Assembly (NCBI GenBank): GCA_030247885.1
Contig: JAPDRO010000015.1
Span: 496,001-560,000 of the forward strand
Reading direction: 5' to 3'
DNA: 64,000 nucleotides
DNA from: Taxawa tesnikishii (nom. ined.)
Lineage: Eukaryota; Ascomycota; Dothideomycetes; Dothideales
The notes under the pieces were generated by a model that saw only the letters and a list, made by a program, of their open reading frames with translations, did not search any database and had not been told where the DNA came from. Shown here in pieces: positions 45,027-56,457 of the stretch; within the stretch, counting starts at the first letter, position 1; each line of letters begins with the position of its first letter. A program made the position numbers and the translations under genes.

Positions 45027-46172
45027 ATGCGGCACACCTTTCTTCGACGACAGTGTGCTCCAAGTGCCCTTGTGCGCAACGAGACATTAATAACTAGAGT
45101 GCGATTTGTGCGCACCCAGCACTCTTCCGCCGCCCCCAATGGAGCAAAAGTCGCTCCAAGTCCACCTCGGCGTGGTCGTATCGCCGCAGTTGTGCTCTTG
45201 AGCATCACAGCCGGTGCAGTCGCTCGGCCATACATCGAGGGAACCAATGGGTCTTCTTCCATAGGCCTGAACACAAGTACATTCATACCCTTCGCTCTCG
45301 TCAATAAGGAGCGCGTCTCATCCACCAGCTCGCTCTTTACGCTTCGAGCACCCAAGGCTTCCCAGCAAGACCTAAAAGAGTTATGGAACAGCGCTGTCTG
45401 GAGCATCGAGATCAAGCAGCCGCAGCTGCAGATTGCTAGAGCGTACACGCCCCTGCCGCCACTGCCACATCATACCGAGGAGGAAATGCATTTGTTGATA
45501 CGGAAAGAGAAGAACGGCGAGGTATCCGGTTATCTGCATGCTCTGCCTGAGCTTGCGGCAGTGGAGTTAAGAGGACCGGGCGTGGAATATCAGATCCCCG
45601 AGAACGTGGAAGAGGTGGTGTTTTTGGCTGGTGGTACAGGAATTGCGCCTGCACTGCAGGTTGCGAACGCACTGAGGGGAAAGGCAAGAGTGTCGATATT
45701 GTGGGCAAACAGGAGGAGGGAAGATTGTGTTGGCGGGAGGAGCGACACTGTTGCGCCTGTTGCAGGAGGGTGGTTTTCCGGAATAAGCAACATGTTTGGA
45801 AATTCAGCGTCGGATTTGGCGCGTAAGCCAAACACCGCCTCTGGAGAACAAGGCGCGATAGTCAGACACTTGGAACACCTCAAGGGCGCTGGAAAAAATG
45901 AGTCCTCCAGAATCCTCACTGTGAATTACTACGTGGATGAAGAGGGGACGTTCATCAAGACTGAAAATGTCAAGGCTGCGCTATCTACAACAACGAGGCA
46001 ATCACCAGGTGCCAATGCAGGACGCAAACTGGTCTTCGTCTCCGGACCGGAAGGTTTCATCAATCACTGGGCAGGACCGAAGATGTGGGCGGGCGGTAGA
46101 GAGGTTCAAGGACCGCTTCGCGGAGCATTGTCACAAATGGATCTGAGAGGCTGGGAAGTGATCAAGCTGTGA
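45027..46172 (+). CDS. CYC2: Cyc2-like mitochondrial FAD oxidoreductase
   Basis: Inner-membrane flavoprotein that supports haem attachment to cytochrome c (family knowledge). Single exon, 381 residues, intact. The basic N-terminus (MRHTFLRRQCAPSALVRNET) suits a mitochondrial presequence. One hydrophobic helix (IAAVVLLSITAGAVARPYI, about residues 52-70) would anchor it. The ferredoxin-reductase-like fold shows RAYTPLPPLP (FAD-binding RxYT), VVFLAGGTGIAPALQVANAL (nucleotide-binding GGTGIAP) and KLVFVSGPEGFINHWAG. It ends QMDLRGWEVIKL, as in fungal Cyc2 proteins. A cytochrome b5 reductase-type paralogue is the main alternative. Confidence 0.88.
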   Translation: MRHTFLRRQCAPSALVRNETLITRVRFVRTQHSSAAPNGAKVAPSPPRRGRIAAVVLLSITAGAVARPYIEGTNGSSSIGLNTSTFIPFALVNKERVSSTSSLFTLRAPKASQQDLKELWNSAVWSIEIKQPQLQIARAYTPLPPLPHHTEEEMHLLIRKEKNGEVSGYLHALPELAAVELRGPGVEYQIPENVEEVVFLAGGTGIAPALQVANALRGKARVSILWANRRREDCVGGRSDTVAPVAGGWFSGISNMFGNSASDLARKPNTASGEQGAIVRHLEHLKGAGKNESSRILTVNYYVDEEGTFIKTENVKAALSTTTRQSPGANAGRKLVFVSGPEGFINHWAGPKMWAGGREVQGPLRGALSQMDLRGWEVIKL

Positions 46173-48380
46173 GGAAGTATTGTTTCGGATCTAGCAGTGC
46201 TCCTCAGCATGCTTCCACCTACCCAGTTGCTATTCTTAGCGCTAAACTTGACATGCCCACCGTGAGTTCTCTCTGTCTCTCTCTGTCTTCCTCTGAAGAG
46301 CGCAGAATTTGCCTTCAGTGGTACCCGTGCTCACACAAACCACAGAAGCGCTGCATCTGCAAATAAGCCGCCGCGACGACGGCAACGCTCGATGCCAGAC
46401 GCGAAGACGAGCTCTCGAGTCGCTCAGCAGCAAGTGGACCACTAATGTTACGGACAACTGCGCGCGAGTCAAGGCTGTCTTTCGTGTATCACATACGAGT
46501 TGCAGCGCTTTCACGACAACGGTTGTTTTTAGAAAAGCAGAAGAACGAAGGGTTATCCAGTCCTGTCTGTCATCGGGAGTTAGCGGGGATTAGCAAAGTG
46601 ATTTTACCCAAACAAGTAATGGCTAGACTACGAGCGATGTAGTTGCCGGATGCTTGGCATGGCCCTTCAAACATACCCTCACCTCACTTTGGTTCTCACT
46701 TCCGCCCGGGACGCTGTCTTCTTTTTCGTGTTGGTCTTACAGAACAAAAAAGTCGAGCCACACCATCTTATGAGGGCATACGATCGCACACAAGATCCTC
46801 TTACTCGATATCCTTGCTCTTCGGACGTCCATCATCATGTAGATCTCGCAGCCCAAGCTGTAATACACACAACATGTGTACTAGTAACAGTCGACCAGAT
46901 CAAAGCATCCTTGCTATTGTCGCTCGGGAAAACCTGACTCGTGAGTGTGACCTCTTCACTCTTTCCAAACACCTCCACAGATGACCAATCAAGTAGAACG
47001 CGCATGGTGATCTTCTCATCGCCCGCTGCGCTAAGTGAAGCGTAGAAAGCACTGGCAAACGTGAAATCGAAGCTCGAATCTCCAGACCTTGTGCGGTCGA
47101 CGAACAGCTACTTCGTCCTGAAGTCGTAGCCCACGTGCGTCTGTTGCAATAGGGCTACATTGGCCCGGACAATGGATGCCAAACTGGGTCGACCTGCCCG
47201 CCGCCACGTTACGGTCGCTGGAGGTGAGCGCGAATCCAGGGCCTTGCTGGAAAAGCGGAGCTTTTGGGTGCCCGCGGAGATGGAACTCTAAGAGTTGGAG
47301 ATGCCGCTGGTTCTGCTGTCAAGGGCGTTCCAGTTCTCCTTGGCTGCTTGGACGATTATGGCTTTGTTGTCGATAGTCCTGAGGGAGAGGCCACGAGGAA
47401 ATTGACACGGCGCTTCGCCAGGGGCTTGTCGGGATCAAACCGCCGTATTTGTATTGCTGTACGGTCTAATCATGCACCTTACAATCCCCTATATCATTAA
47501 CACCGACGCCGAGAGCCTGGGTGAAGAGACTGGGTTCGTCTTCTTCGTGGCAGGCCTGATCACCGCGGTCATTGGATTCTTCCTGTTTCCTAAGACAAAG
47601 CCACGCCCTTCCGGTTTCTCCTGCAGTCGTAACATGCTAACTGTCTCTCTGACAGGGTATCAGGTTTGAGAAACTAGACGAGTTACATGCTGATGGCGTT
47701 CCATCGCGGAAACTTGAACAATTCGCGTCATCAAAGGAGCGGTTGAGTATGGACGTGTGGATGGTGTTAGGAGTTAGATGGTCTGATACGTTATCTGAAC
47801 GAGTGCTACGTAGCTACAGGAAAAACGTCCACGCCAGTGCTTCCTAAGCTTCAGTGCCTCCGTATACTCAACAGAAGAATTTTTTCACAAGAGGACGCTC
47901 TCTAAACACGAGGGCTACTGCACACAGGCGCACTCGGACGGGCCGCTGCACAAGTGGGCGAGCACAAGAGAATGTAGGTTGACGGCCAGATCGGAGGTGT
48001 GTCAACGCAAGAAGAGTTTCACAACTTGTATAGGTGGATTACCAGCAGAGTCGCTCTGCAGCGGTTCTGTAGGATTTGATACTGGAATTTCATGTTCAAT
48101 TGAAAGTATGTTTTCCTACCCGATAACTGGACGCTACATCCTTTGCAAACGAGGAATATGGTACCGCGTATCGGCAGCCAGACTCCACTTTACCTCCCTA
48201 GAAAATGGTATCTTTTCTTGATAAGAAAAACCCCGCTAAATGCACACAATTGAACCATTCGTTACCCCTCCTCCCAATAAAACAACTCCTGCGCATACCA
48301 CCCTGATGCTTGAGAGAGGATAACGCCGCCAGTACGAAGTCCGGCAACACTTTTCCTTATGCAGTGCCGTGCGCAATATC
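46173..48380. other. Intergenic between CYC2 and LOS1, with a transporter remnant
   Basis: Apart from the transporter piece at 47454-47740 there is no coding signal. Confidence 0.5.
47454..47740 (+). pseudogene. C-terminal remnant of an MFS sugar transporter
   Basis: The segment reads LYGLIMHLTIPYIINTDAES, then GEETGFVFFVAGLITAVIGF with FLFPKTKPR. After an apparent intron it continues as FEKLDELHADGVPSRK. This matches the last two helices and the PETKGR..ELDELY end of maltose/sugar-porter permeases. Nothing upstream resembles the other ten helices, and the intron phase does not match by one base. It is most likely a truncated relic of a host transporter gene, though a base error adds to the phase problem. 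Confidence 0.55.
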
Positions 48381-51300
48381 TCATGCGCGCGCCTGCTGCA
48401 CGAAGCTGATGAAGAACTTCTTGAAATCTTTGACGTCTCCACCTTCTAGTCTTCTAACGTACTCCTGAGTCGCGTTGTCTTGGAGACCCATCCCGCTCAA
48501 CTCATTGCGGAGGTGCATCTCGTACTCGACTCCGGTCTTCCGGAGGATGGTCCACTGCAGCTGCGCGGCTTCGCCGAGCACCGTTCGTGTCTGGGCGTCT
48601 TTTGGGTTAAAGGTGGGCGAAGATAAGAGAGACCAAACGAGTGGAGAGAAACGTTGCATGGTGAAAGTATCGAATCCTGGCAAAGTTGGTGAGGGAGACT
48701 GAGGATTGTTCGCGTCAGGAGGGACAATCAGATCGGGACCGCCCCAGACCTGGATCATGCGTGTAAGGACAGCGAAGGCAAGCCGTGCGCTGAGATAGTC
48801 TGTCGTATCTCGCGAGAAGTGCTCCAGGGTCGTCAAGAGAGGATCGAACGTCTGCTGGTTCGTGGCGCTGACGAGAACAGACGCTTGGTCGTTGTTGAGT
48901 ATCACCAGTATGAAGTTGAGGTACTCCTGCTTCAACTCGCGGAGCTGAATTTCATCGTCCGTGCCGCTGGTTGGCTCAGATAATCCGGCGAAGACACGCT
49001 GCAGAAATGGTGTAAGTAATTGATCCAGAATGTCGTAGATCTCGGTCTTAAATCCGAAGACCACCTGATCGAGGAGGCGAAGGAAGGTTGCCATCTCATC
49101 TTTTGTTGATGTCTGTGATAAGAGCCCATCGATCCAGCGCGGAAGTTGCTGCAGAATTCGAGATCCAATAACTCCCATCATGCGAGAGAAAGAGAAGCGA
49201 GCGGCTGTTCGAATCTGCATGGAGTGCTTGAGGGCCTCCAGTGCTGTTATAATGGCTTCACTCGCGGGAACGAATTCGGTGGAGAGTTCAGTTGGAGGAG
49301 GAGCACCCTGGTTTGTGGTACCCGGCATCCAGTCAGAGAACCCTTTTGCCAGCGTGCCAATAGCCATGATGATATGGTGGACCTGCAAGACTGCTTGGTC
49401 ATTCCCACCTTTGGCCGATGATAGATGCTGATCAAGATCTGAGATGAGTGGGCGGAGCACGGAACGGGCGTAAAGCATGCGGTTCTCCAGAGATACAGAG
49501 GTGGTAGACGCAACGCATCCGACAGCCTCAAAGAGGTACAGTTGACCGGTGAAGACGGCGTCGGCAGATTGATCGTTCTCTTCGGAAGACATATCGTCAT
49601 CTGCGTTGTCTTCAGGAACCTCTGCCTTGATGGTGAGAAGGTCCGCCACAGCCTGGATCACAGTCTGCGCGACATCACCTAGTTGGGCTCTGAGATGTTT
49701 GACGAAACGGTAGAACAGGTACCACGACCGAGTTCTAACTTTGACGTGGTCGCTATGGACGAAGCGAACGAAATTCTCCAGTACTCGAGGAATGCTAGCA
49801 GGATTCTGCTCGAAGAAGGAGCAGTATCGCACGCAAATTTCCATGTACTGAAGTTGAATGGCAGGGTGTGGATAAGAGGCAATGTCTGCTTTTGTTAGCT
49901 GTGCTTCGTCGAAGTTGGAGGACGCTTCATACCGGACTCGACCAGCTTGGACATCATTTCGACGAGGTACTGAGATGCCGCGCTTGTAGGAGTACTCTTC
50001 TGATATAGGCCGCCGTTCTTGACAGCAAGCTCACCGAACAGGTACATCTCGTACAAGGCGAGATCCAAATCTCTCCACGTCAGCTTGGGATCCATTGGAC
50101 TGAGCCTGTTGAATGTAGTAGCCACAACCCTGCTCAGCGTCTCCATGTAGAGCGGCTCATCGACAGCAGCAACGGCCTGCTGAAGAACATGCAACCTTTG
50201 CGCAGCTCCTGAAATTCCGCTTCATCGGTGCCGTCGTCATCGTCTCCCCAATCTGCTGTCTCATCGTACTTCATCTTCGCGATTATTGCGTCAAGGATTG
50301 GTTGTAACATAGCCGAGAAGTGGGCTGGCAAGCCTCCCGGGACTTGACATATTTGCGAAACATGGTGATCAAATCTGTCATCGATGGAATAGTTGCAGAG
50401 CAGATTTCGTCATACTCATCGGAGAAGAAACGCAGAAGGTAAGGAACGAACGTCTGGAGCAAGTCATTCGCTCTGGACCTCGTTCCATCATCAACACCAT
50501 CGGTATCAAGGACTCTGACAACATCAAAGACAACATTGTTGACCAGTTTGGCTACGGTCTCGCCCAGATCGGTGTCGTAGTTCGACGTCGACCGGTACTC
50601 GGACAGTGCGGGCGATGCTATGAGCTGACCGACAACATTGCCAAGATTCAAGAAGTTTATCAGGTTGATCTTGTCAGTAGGTGGCATTTTCTTGGCCACC
50701 GTCTCTGTGAATGCATCGATTGCGGAGTCTCGTACTCTACCCTCCTTGCTCTCTGAGGAATTGACACCTTGCTGCCCTGCTAGTTGCAGAAGACTGTTGA
50801 GCATGTACTCATTCACGACGAGCGAGATGTCTATCCAGCTGACCCATCTGCTGACGGATTTGAGGCAAAGGTCAATGAGCGTGAGATCGACCTCCCGCCA
50901 TCGACCCAGAAGCTCCTGCCATGACACAGCAATCTTGTTGGCGTCCCTAGCTCGTACAAAGTCCTTCAGTTCGTTGTTCCGCCTCTGCTCCTCCGGAGTC
51001 CTCGGGATAAGAATATCCGCAATCTCGTCATGTACTGATCCGAGGATCCTCAAGTAGAGCATGGTGCCAGCCGGATTTGCCGACCCGATCGTAGAACTGT
51101 CACCAGCCAGGCCGCGGAAATCATCGAAGAATGTGCTCCAACTGGACCCGTAAAGCGCTGCGAAGAGATACGTGATGGTTTGCGTAAGCTTGTTCTGAAT
51201 GTTTGCTGCGTCCGGATCTGCGCTGTTTCCTGAGTATCTTTGCTGGATATAGCCCATTAGGTTGTCCTTGATGAAATTCAGGCTTTGCTGATCGAGATGC

Positions 51301-51584
51301 TGTGTCTGAACAGCATTGTTGACCACCTCCAGGCAGACGTGACGAACGACCTCTTGTGGCGAAGGTGTCCGTGTGAAGAGCTGCAGGCAAACTTGCCAGC
51401 CTGATGGATTTTCGCGCAGTTGGTTGAGGAACGTAAAGGCCTGGGCTTTGAGGTTCTGGTCGGCTTGAGGATTGAAAGCAATCTCGATGGCGCTCTCGAC
51501 CTGTTCGCAGGTCTAGTCAGCCGTGTGCTCCGGTTCACCAGAAGATTCCCGCATAGAGCACGATTTCCCACCTGAGCGTCCATC
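48381..51584 (-). CDS. LOS1: Los1/exportin-T, nuclear tRNA exporter (3 exons, frame broken twice)
   Basis: Karyopherin that carries tRNA out of the nucleus with Ran-GTP. Exons on minus are 51584-51573 (12 nt, MDAQ), 51500-49933 and 49885-48381; introns of 72 and 47 bp, the second with an AGCTAAC branch. About 1028 residues, normal for the family. Conserved stretches include [72 protein letters not shown] and YSFFEQNP-like HEAT repeats through to [14 protein letters not shown]. Frames change at about 50330-50340 and at 50195-50196 (GG on the coding strand), each one base short. With two tRNA genes, MSS1 and TFIIIA nearby the theme is tRNA biology, but this is probably chance. Confidence 0.92.
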
Positions 51585-52365
51585 ATCCACCACCTGCTAC
51601 CACTGTTTGACACTAGGAGATTCCAAGTATTGCTTCCTTGCTCTTCAAGCTAGGTTTATTGTACTGTCCTATCGGGTGTGCTAGAGGAAAACGAATTATC
51701 GCGAAAGGTCCAGTGTGTTGTAGATACGCGGATGTGTGCTGTCAATAAGCGGTCAGTCACGCCATCTCAAGCTTGCAAATCTTGAATCTGAATGGATAAC
51801 GACTGCTAGACAGGGCACGCAGAGGTTCGTGGCGAAGACATGGGTGGTAAGGATCCGGTGTTGAAGTGTTAAGATAAGTGGTGAAAAGGTGTCGGTATAC
51901 TGAAACCGAATTCTACATTGGGCACACGAGTTGCCCCACCTCGATGTGATTTACGCCAAGAATTCTGTTAATAGCCTTTCAAAGTCAAGTAGTCGTCACG
52001 ATGCTGCTAGAAAAACACATGTAGAGTAGTGAGTTACACATCTGAGCGGAAAGTTAGCAAGTCTTCTTGGCCAACAGCATCTGCTCAAATGGGCACGCTA
52101 CAACAATTCATCTTTGAGTATATGTTTACTGCTAGCTTTATTGTATCTACGTGATCCGGGGATTTTGATGCTCGTCATATGGTGAGTATGAAGAGCAGGC
52201 TGTAGTCTCGATGACCCAAAAGTAGTTCCTTCTGGGATCCTTCGAGCCGGTAAGAGTCCTGTCGTGGAATTACTGTGTTGAGTGCACTGTCAAAGCTTCT
52301 GTTTAGGGTCACCACTGTTCCTGTCCTTGTTAGTACATAGCTCAGACGCGTGAAGAAGCTACCTA
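51585..52365. other. Intergenic, LOS1 upstream region
   Basis: No gene seen. Confidence 0.6.
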
Positions 52366-53389
52366 CTATCCGAGGAGATGCTTGGCGGCATGGTCGACGT
52401 GGTCGTCTGCGAAAGTCGAGATGAAGTAGTAGCTGTGATCATAGCCTTCCTGCATCCTGAGCTTGATGTCCTTGTCATTGCCTGCCTCCTTGGCAGCTTG
52501 GATAAAATTCTCCGGCAACAGTTGACCTTGCTTGTAGAAATTGTCGCCAGTACCCTACACAAAGGTAAGTCACCGCCAAGGTGATTCAAAGGTGAATACT
52601 GACCACATCAATCAATACATCCAATGGGCCTTTCCAGTTCTTCACCAGTTCTGTCGCATCGTGCTCCTTCCACTTTGCTTGTTGGTCATCGCCAAAGTAG
52701 CCGCCGAAAGCCTTCTTTCCCCAGTCACAGTTGCTAGGGTTCGAGATAGGTGCAAACGCGGACACCGACTTGTACTTTCCAGGGTTCTTCAGGAACTGTA
52801 CGGTGTGTTAACACTTTCCCTCTAATGTGCGGCCCTGTTGGCCTTCCATACCAAAGTCAACGCGCCGTGACCGCCCATGCTGTGACCCATAACGCTCATC
52901 CTGCTCGAGTCCAGCTGCTTGAAGTGAGAAAAGAGAGCTTGAGGAAGCTCATCTGTGATGTACGAGTACATGTTGTAACCCTTATTGTACGGCTCCTTGG
53001 TTGCGTTTACATAGAATCCAGCGCCGGTGCCGAAATCGTATGCGTCGTCCTCGCCCTGGACTCCCAGACCTCCTGTAAGAGTGTTACACTCTGTCACGGT
53101 ATCCATGATTTCTTCCAAACTCACTCGGGCTGGTGTCCGGATACACAATCGCAATTCCCTTCTGACTCGCGCGATGTTGAAAGAATCCCTTCTCTGCACC
53201 GTTGTCACCCGTGCAAGTCAAGCCCGCGAGGTAGAAGAGCACTGGAACTTTCTTGCTGCTTTCCGAGGCTGCTTGTGGAGGGAGGTAGAGGTTGAGCTTC
53301 ATCTCACAGTTGGTCGAGGTAGCCTTATGCGCAAGCTTCAAGAGCTTACCGCCAAATGAGGCAATAGTGGCTGTGGTTTCGAAAGACAT
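52366..53389 (-). CDS. S-formylglutathione hydrolase (esterase D family)
   Basis: Hydrolyses S-formylglutathione to formate and glutathione in formaldehyde detoxification, in the cytosol. Exons on minus are 53389-53125, 53072-52852, 52795-52604 and 52554-52366; introns 49-56 bp. They add to 288 residues in perfect phase. Features: [54 protein letters not shown], the nucleophile Ser in [13 protein letters not shown], the acid in [15 protein letters not shown] and the His in GYDHSYYFI. The third intron uses a GTCAGT donor. Whole gene, with no frame break. Confidence 0.95.
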
Positions 53390-53837
53390 CGTGGATTGGT
53401 ATACTGCAGAGTAGATTGGATTGAGGTGAAAAAGTGGAAGAAGAGTGCTAGAGACAGAAGATGTGTTTACGACATGGAGGGGTCCGCCAATGCCCCGCAG
53501 TGCGACAGGCAAGCTTTCGTTCGGCAATGACGCTGTGGAGACTAGCCCTTCGCGTGCTTCAGAAAAGGCATTCGTTTCCGACCGCTGAACAATTTCCAGA
53601 TCGAGAAACAAGATGCAGCCAAGTGAGAGTCTGAAGTCCAACGCATGCTCTGGTTTTTGATACTGCTCCCTATCCTACTTTCGACGACCACGGCGCTGAT
53701 GCATTGGATCGAGGGTTCGTGCTGGAAATACATTTCAAGTATCTTTTCTATTTCCTTTGCCCTCGTTTTTTATGACCGTAGAATTCCAGTGAAGTAAAAC
53801 GCTTGAACGCATCAGATGAAAGCACATTACCTGCAGA
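53390..53837. other. Short intergenic gap
   Basis: S-formylglutathione hydrolase upstream region and RPB6 3' region; nothing else recognised. Confidence 0.6.
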
Positions 53838-54502
53838 TTAGAGCAGCTCCTCGCATGACCAATCCTCGTAGCTTCGTCGCATTAGTATATACTTTGGACA
53901 GTATTCAAGTCTCGTTAACTTACTAGCCATCCGGAAGATATCTCCGCACGACGAGTGGAATCTTCTTCTCGCGCAATTCTTTGATAGCAATCTGCAGCGG
54001 GTCGGTCTCTCCCTCAACATCCACCAACACCGGTGCGTTCATGCTGTTCCAGAATCAGCACCATATCCACCATCTACGCGACATGCGCCCGTACAACACG
54101 CGTAGCATGTGTGACGTACCTGATCTGTAACGCTCTTGTACCGAGAACTCTGGCCCTCTCGTACTTTGTCATGTAGGGGTAGTTGTGCGCCTTTCCTTAG
54201 GAACGCTTTTCTCTTTTAGGCCCTTCACGGTGGTTCCCCTCTGGTGCGCGCTGGCGTCGCCGGACATAACAATGTTGGACTGAGCGTTGCGATCCGGGTC
54301 CTCAGTACCGCCGGGCTGGTCCTGGTCCTGGTCGACGAAATCCTCTGCATCGGGTTCTATCTCCTCATCGAGCATATTGTCATCGTACTCCCTGCACGAG
54401 CGTGACGGTCAGCGACTGTACTACAAAAGTTGCAGACTGCCAAGACAAAGCATACTCTCCAGCACCGTACTCGTTCCCGCCCTCATCGCCGTAGTCCTCC
54501 AT
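53838..54502 (-). CDS. RPB6: Rpb6 (RPABC2), subunit shared by RNA polymerases I, II and III (one frame break)
   Basis: Exons on minus are 54502-54456, 54391-54120, 54043-53924 and 53871-53838; introns of 64, 76 and 52 bp, the last with GTAAGT and a TACTAAT branch. About 157 residues, the usual size. The N-terminus is acidic ([36 protein letters not shown]). The conserved core is [33 protein letters not shown] and [20 protein letters not shown]. It ends [17 protein letters not shown]. One C is missing in the coding-strand run at 54176-54179. Because this subunit is essential in all three polymerases, the break is almost surely a sequence error. Confidence 0.95.
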
Positions 54503-54759
54503 ATCCGAGTTTGTGATGTATAGTAAAAGTAGTGTGGGTGTAGGTTTCACTACTGATGCGCGCGGTGTTGAGTGCTGCCGGTCGATAGAGATCGTGTCGC
54601 CGATGAAAAGTGAACTGTCGCAAGTGCAACTCACAACGCGCAAAAGAAGAACGCGGAATCGAAGCCGTTGTCGGTTAGTGTTCCGAGGGCGGTGAATGAT
54701 AGACCCTGACGAAATCTTGGCAATATTGATCATTCTCCAAGTCAAACCTTCGAGTGCAC
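54503..54759. promoter_or_regulatory. 257-bp bidirectional promoter, RPB6 and TFIIIA
   Basis: The two start codons (54502 minus, 54760 plus) face away from each other across 257 bp. No TATA box is evident on either side, as often seen for housekeeping genes. Confidence 0.6.
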
Positions 54760-56457
54760 ATGTCTTCTCGACAAACAGGCAGTCTTCTGGCTCTTCACGT
54801 TCCTATGGCTAGTAGTGGAAGACTGAAGCGCAAGGATGCTCCTGAGGGCGAGGTCTCCTTGTCGAAGAAATCAAAGACACACGACGTCGATCTTTCTTCT
54901 GACGGTCAGCAACCGTTCGTAACTCCGCTTAATGTATCGACCTGCTAACACTCCACAGACGAAAGTGAGGACGCCTTGAACTCGGAAGACTCATCCGACG
55001 AAGGTGTCGAACCGCATAACGCCGGCTCGCATTCTCCTGCTACCTCGACACAATCTACCTCTACAATCGCCTTCGAAAAGAACGGCAAGCGTCCTCTAAA
55101 GTACAAATGCACCTTCGACGGATGTGAGAAGGCCTTCAGCCGGCCAGTACGCCTTGCGGAGCATCAGCGGTCACACACCAACAGCCGGATCTTTCGATGC
55201 AACTTTGAGGGCTGCGACAAATCGTTTCTTCGGGACAGCCATCTCAAGCATCATATCAAAGTCAAGCACGAAGAGAACTCACGCAACTACATTTGTGAAT
55301 GGGCAGACTGTGGGAAAGGTTTCCACACTGCACAACGTCTGCAGGTACATTACAAGGGGCATGAAAAGAGAGAGAAGTTTAGGTGCAATGGCTATCCCCC
55401 ATGCGATCAAGTCTTCCGCAGACAAGATACTCTGGACAGGCACATCAAGAAAGTTCATCTGCAGAAGGATCCATTCGAATGCGATTACGTCGATCCAGAG
55501 ACCGGAGAGAAATGCGATGCGGCTTTCAAGACAAGCAGTAATCTGAGTGCACACAAAGCCCGTGAGCATAGTGGCAATCGTTTCTGGTGCAACATCTGCA
55601 CGCCTGAAGCGACACTGGAGGCTCTTAAGCGAGGAATGATTACTACATCAGGCGAGGCAGATCAACAAGGCGCCATTGGCTTCCCCACCTATGCCGAGTT
55701 TCAAGCCCACATGAAGAACGCCCATCCACCAGCTTGTACAGAATGCGGAAAGATATGCAGGAGTCAACGCGAGCTACGTGCGCACACGGAGATTCAGCAC
55801 GGCGACGGCAACGTGGACGATCGTCGGGATTTCATCTGTGACTATCCGGGCTGTGGAAAAGGATTCACCAAGAAAGGAAACATGGTCATCCATAAAAAGA
55901 ATGTTCACGAGAAGCAGAAGAACTTTGTTTGCGGAGAGATCGATGTCTCAGATGCAAAGGATGTTGCTATGTGGGACGGTCACGGTGCCTGTGGCGCCGC
56001 ATTGGGCACCAAGGCATCCCTGGTGTCGCATATTCGGACGCAGCACATGCAGCTTCCGTTCAAGGGCAAAGAGAAGAGGAGAGCAAGGAAGGAAAGGATC
56101 AAGGCGGAAGGCACGGACACGCCAATGTCAGATGTCACTCACCTCTCTGCCATCAACAGGCTTACTGGAATGGGTTATGAGGACAGCGGCCGACACATTT
56201 TCTGCGCTGTCATGGGCTGCCGGCTTCGCTACTATCGTGCATTCGACCTTGCGGTGCACCTCACTGCTGCGCATGGGCACTCAGACGGCGCAGCTGCGGA
56301 CATTGCCAAAGAACAAGAGGCTCTGGCAGGCGGTCGATTCTGGATTGGAGGCGAGCAGGATGACGCTGACGTCGAGCTGGCTCAGCGTCTCAATGATGTC
56401 CTGAACACCACCGCAGACGCTTTGGAAAGCCCCATCGCTTTGCCAGACGCCTTTTGA
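54760..56457 (+). CDS. TFIIIA, C2H2 zinc-finger 5S rRNA gene transcription factor
   Basis: Binds the internal control region of 5S rRNA genes and recruits Pol III factors. Exons 54760-54904 and 54959-56457 (54-bp intron, GTCAGC donor, TGCTAAC branch), 547 residues. ATG 54808 (MASSGRLKRKD) is an equally good start. An acidic Ser-rich region precedes about ten C2H2 fingers. These include CTFDGCEKAFSRPVRLAEHQ, CNFEGCDKSFLRDSHLKHHI, CEWADCGKGFHTAQRLQVHY, CNGYPPCDQVFRRQDTLDRH, CTECGKICRSQRELRAHTEI and CDYPGCGKGFTKKGNMVIHK. One degenerate finger (CNIC) carries a long insert, and the last (CAVMGCRLRYYRAFDLAVHL) follows a basic linker, as in fungal TFIIIA. Whole gene. Confidence 0.93.
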
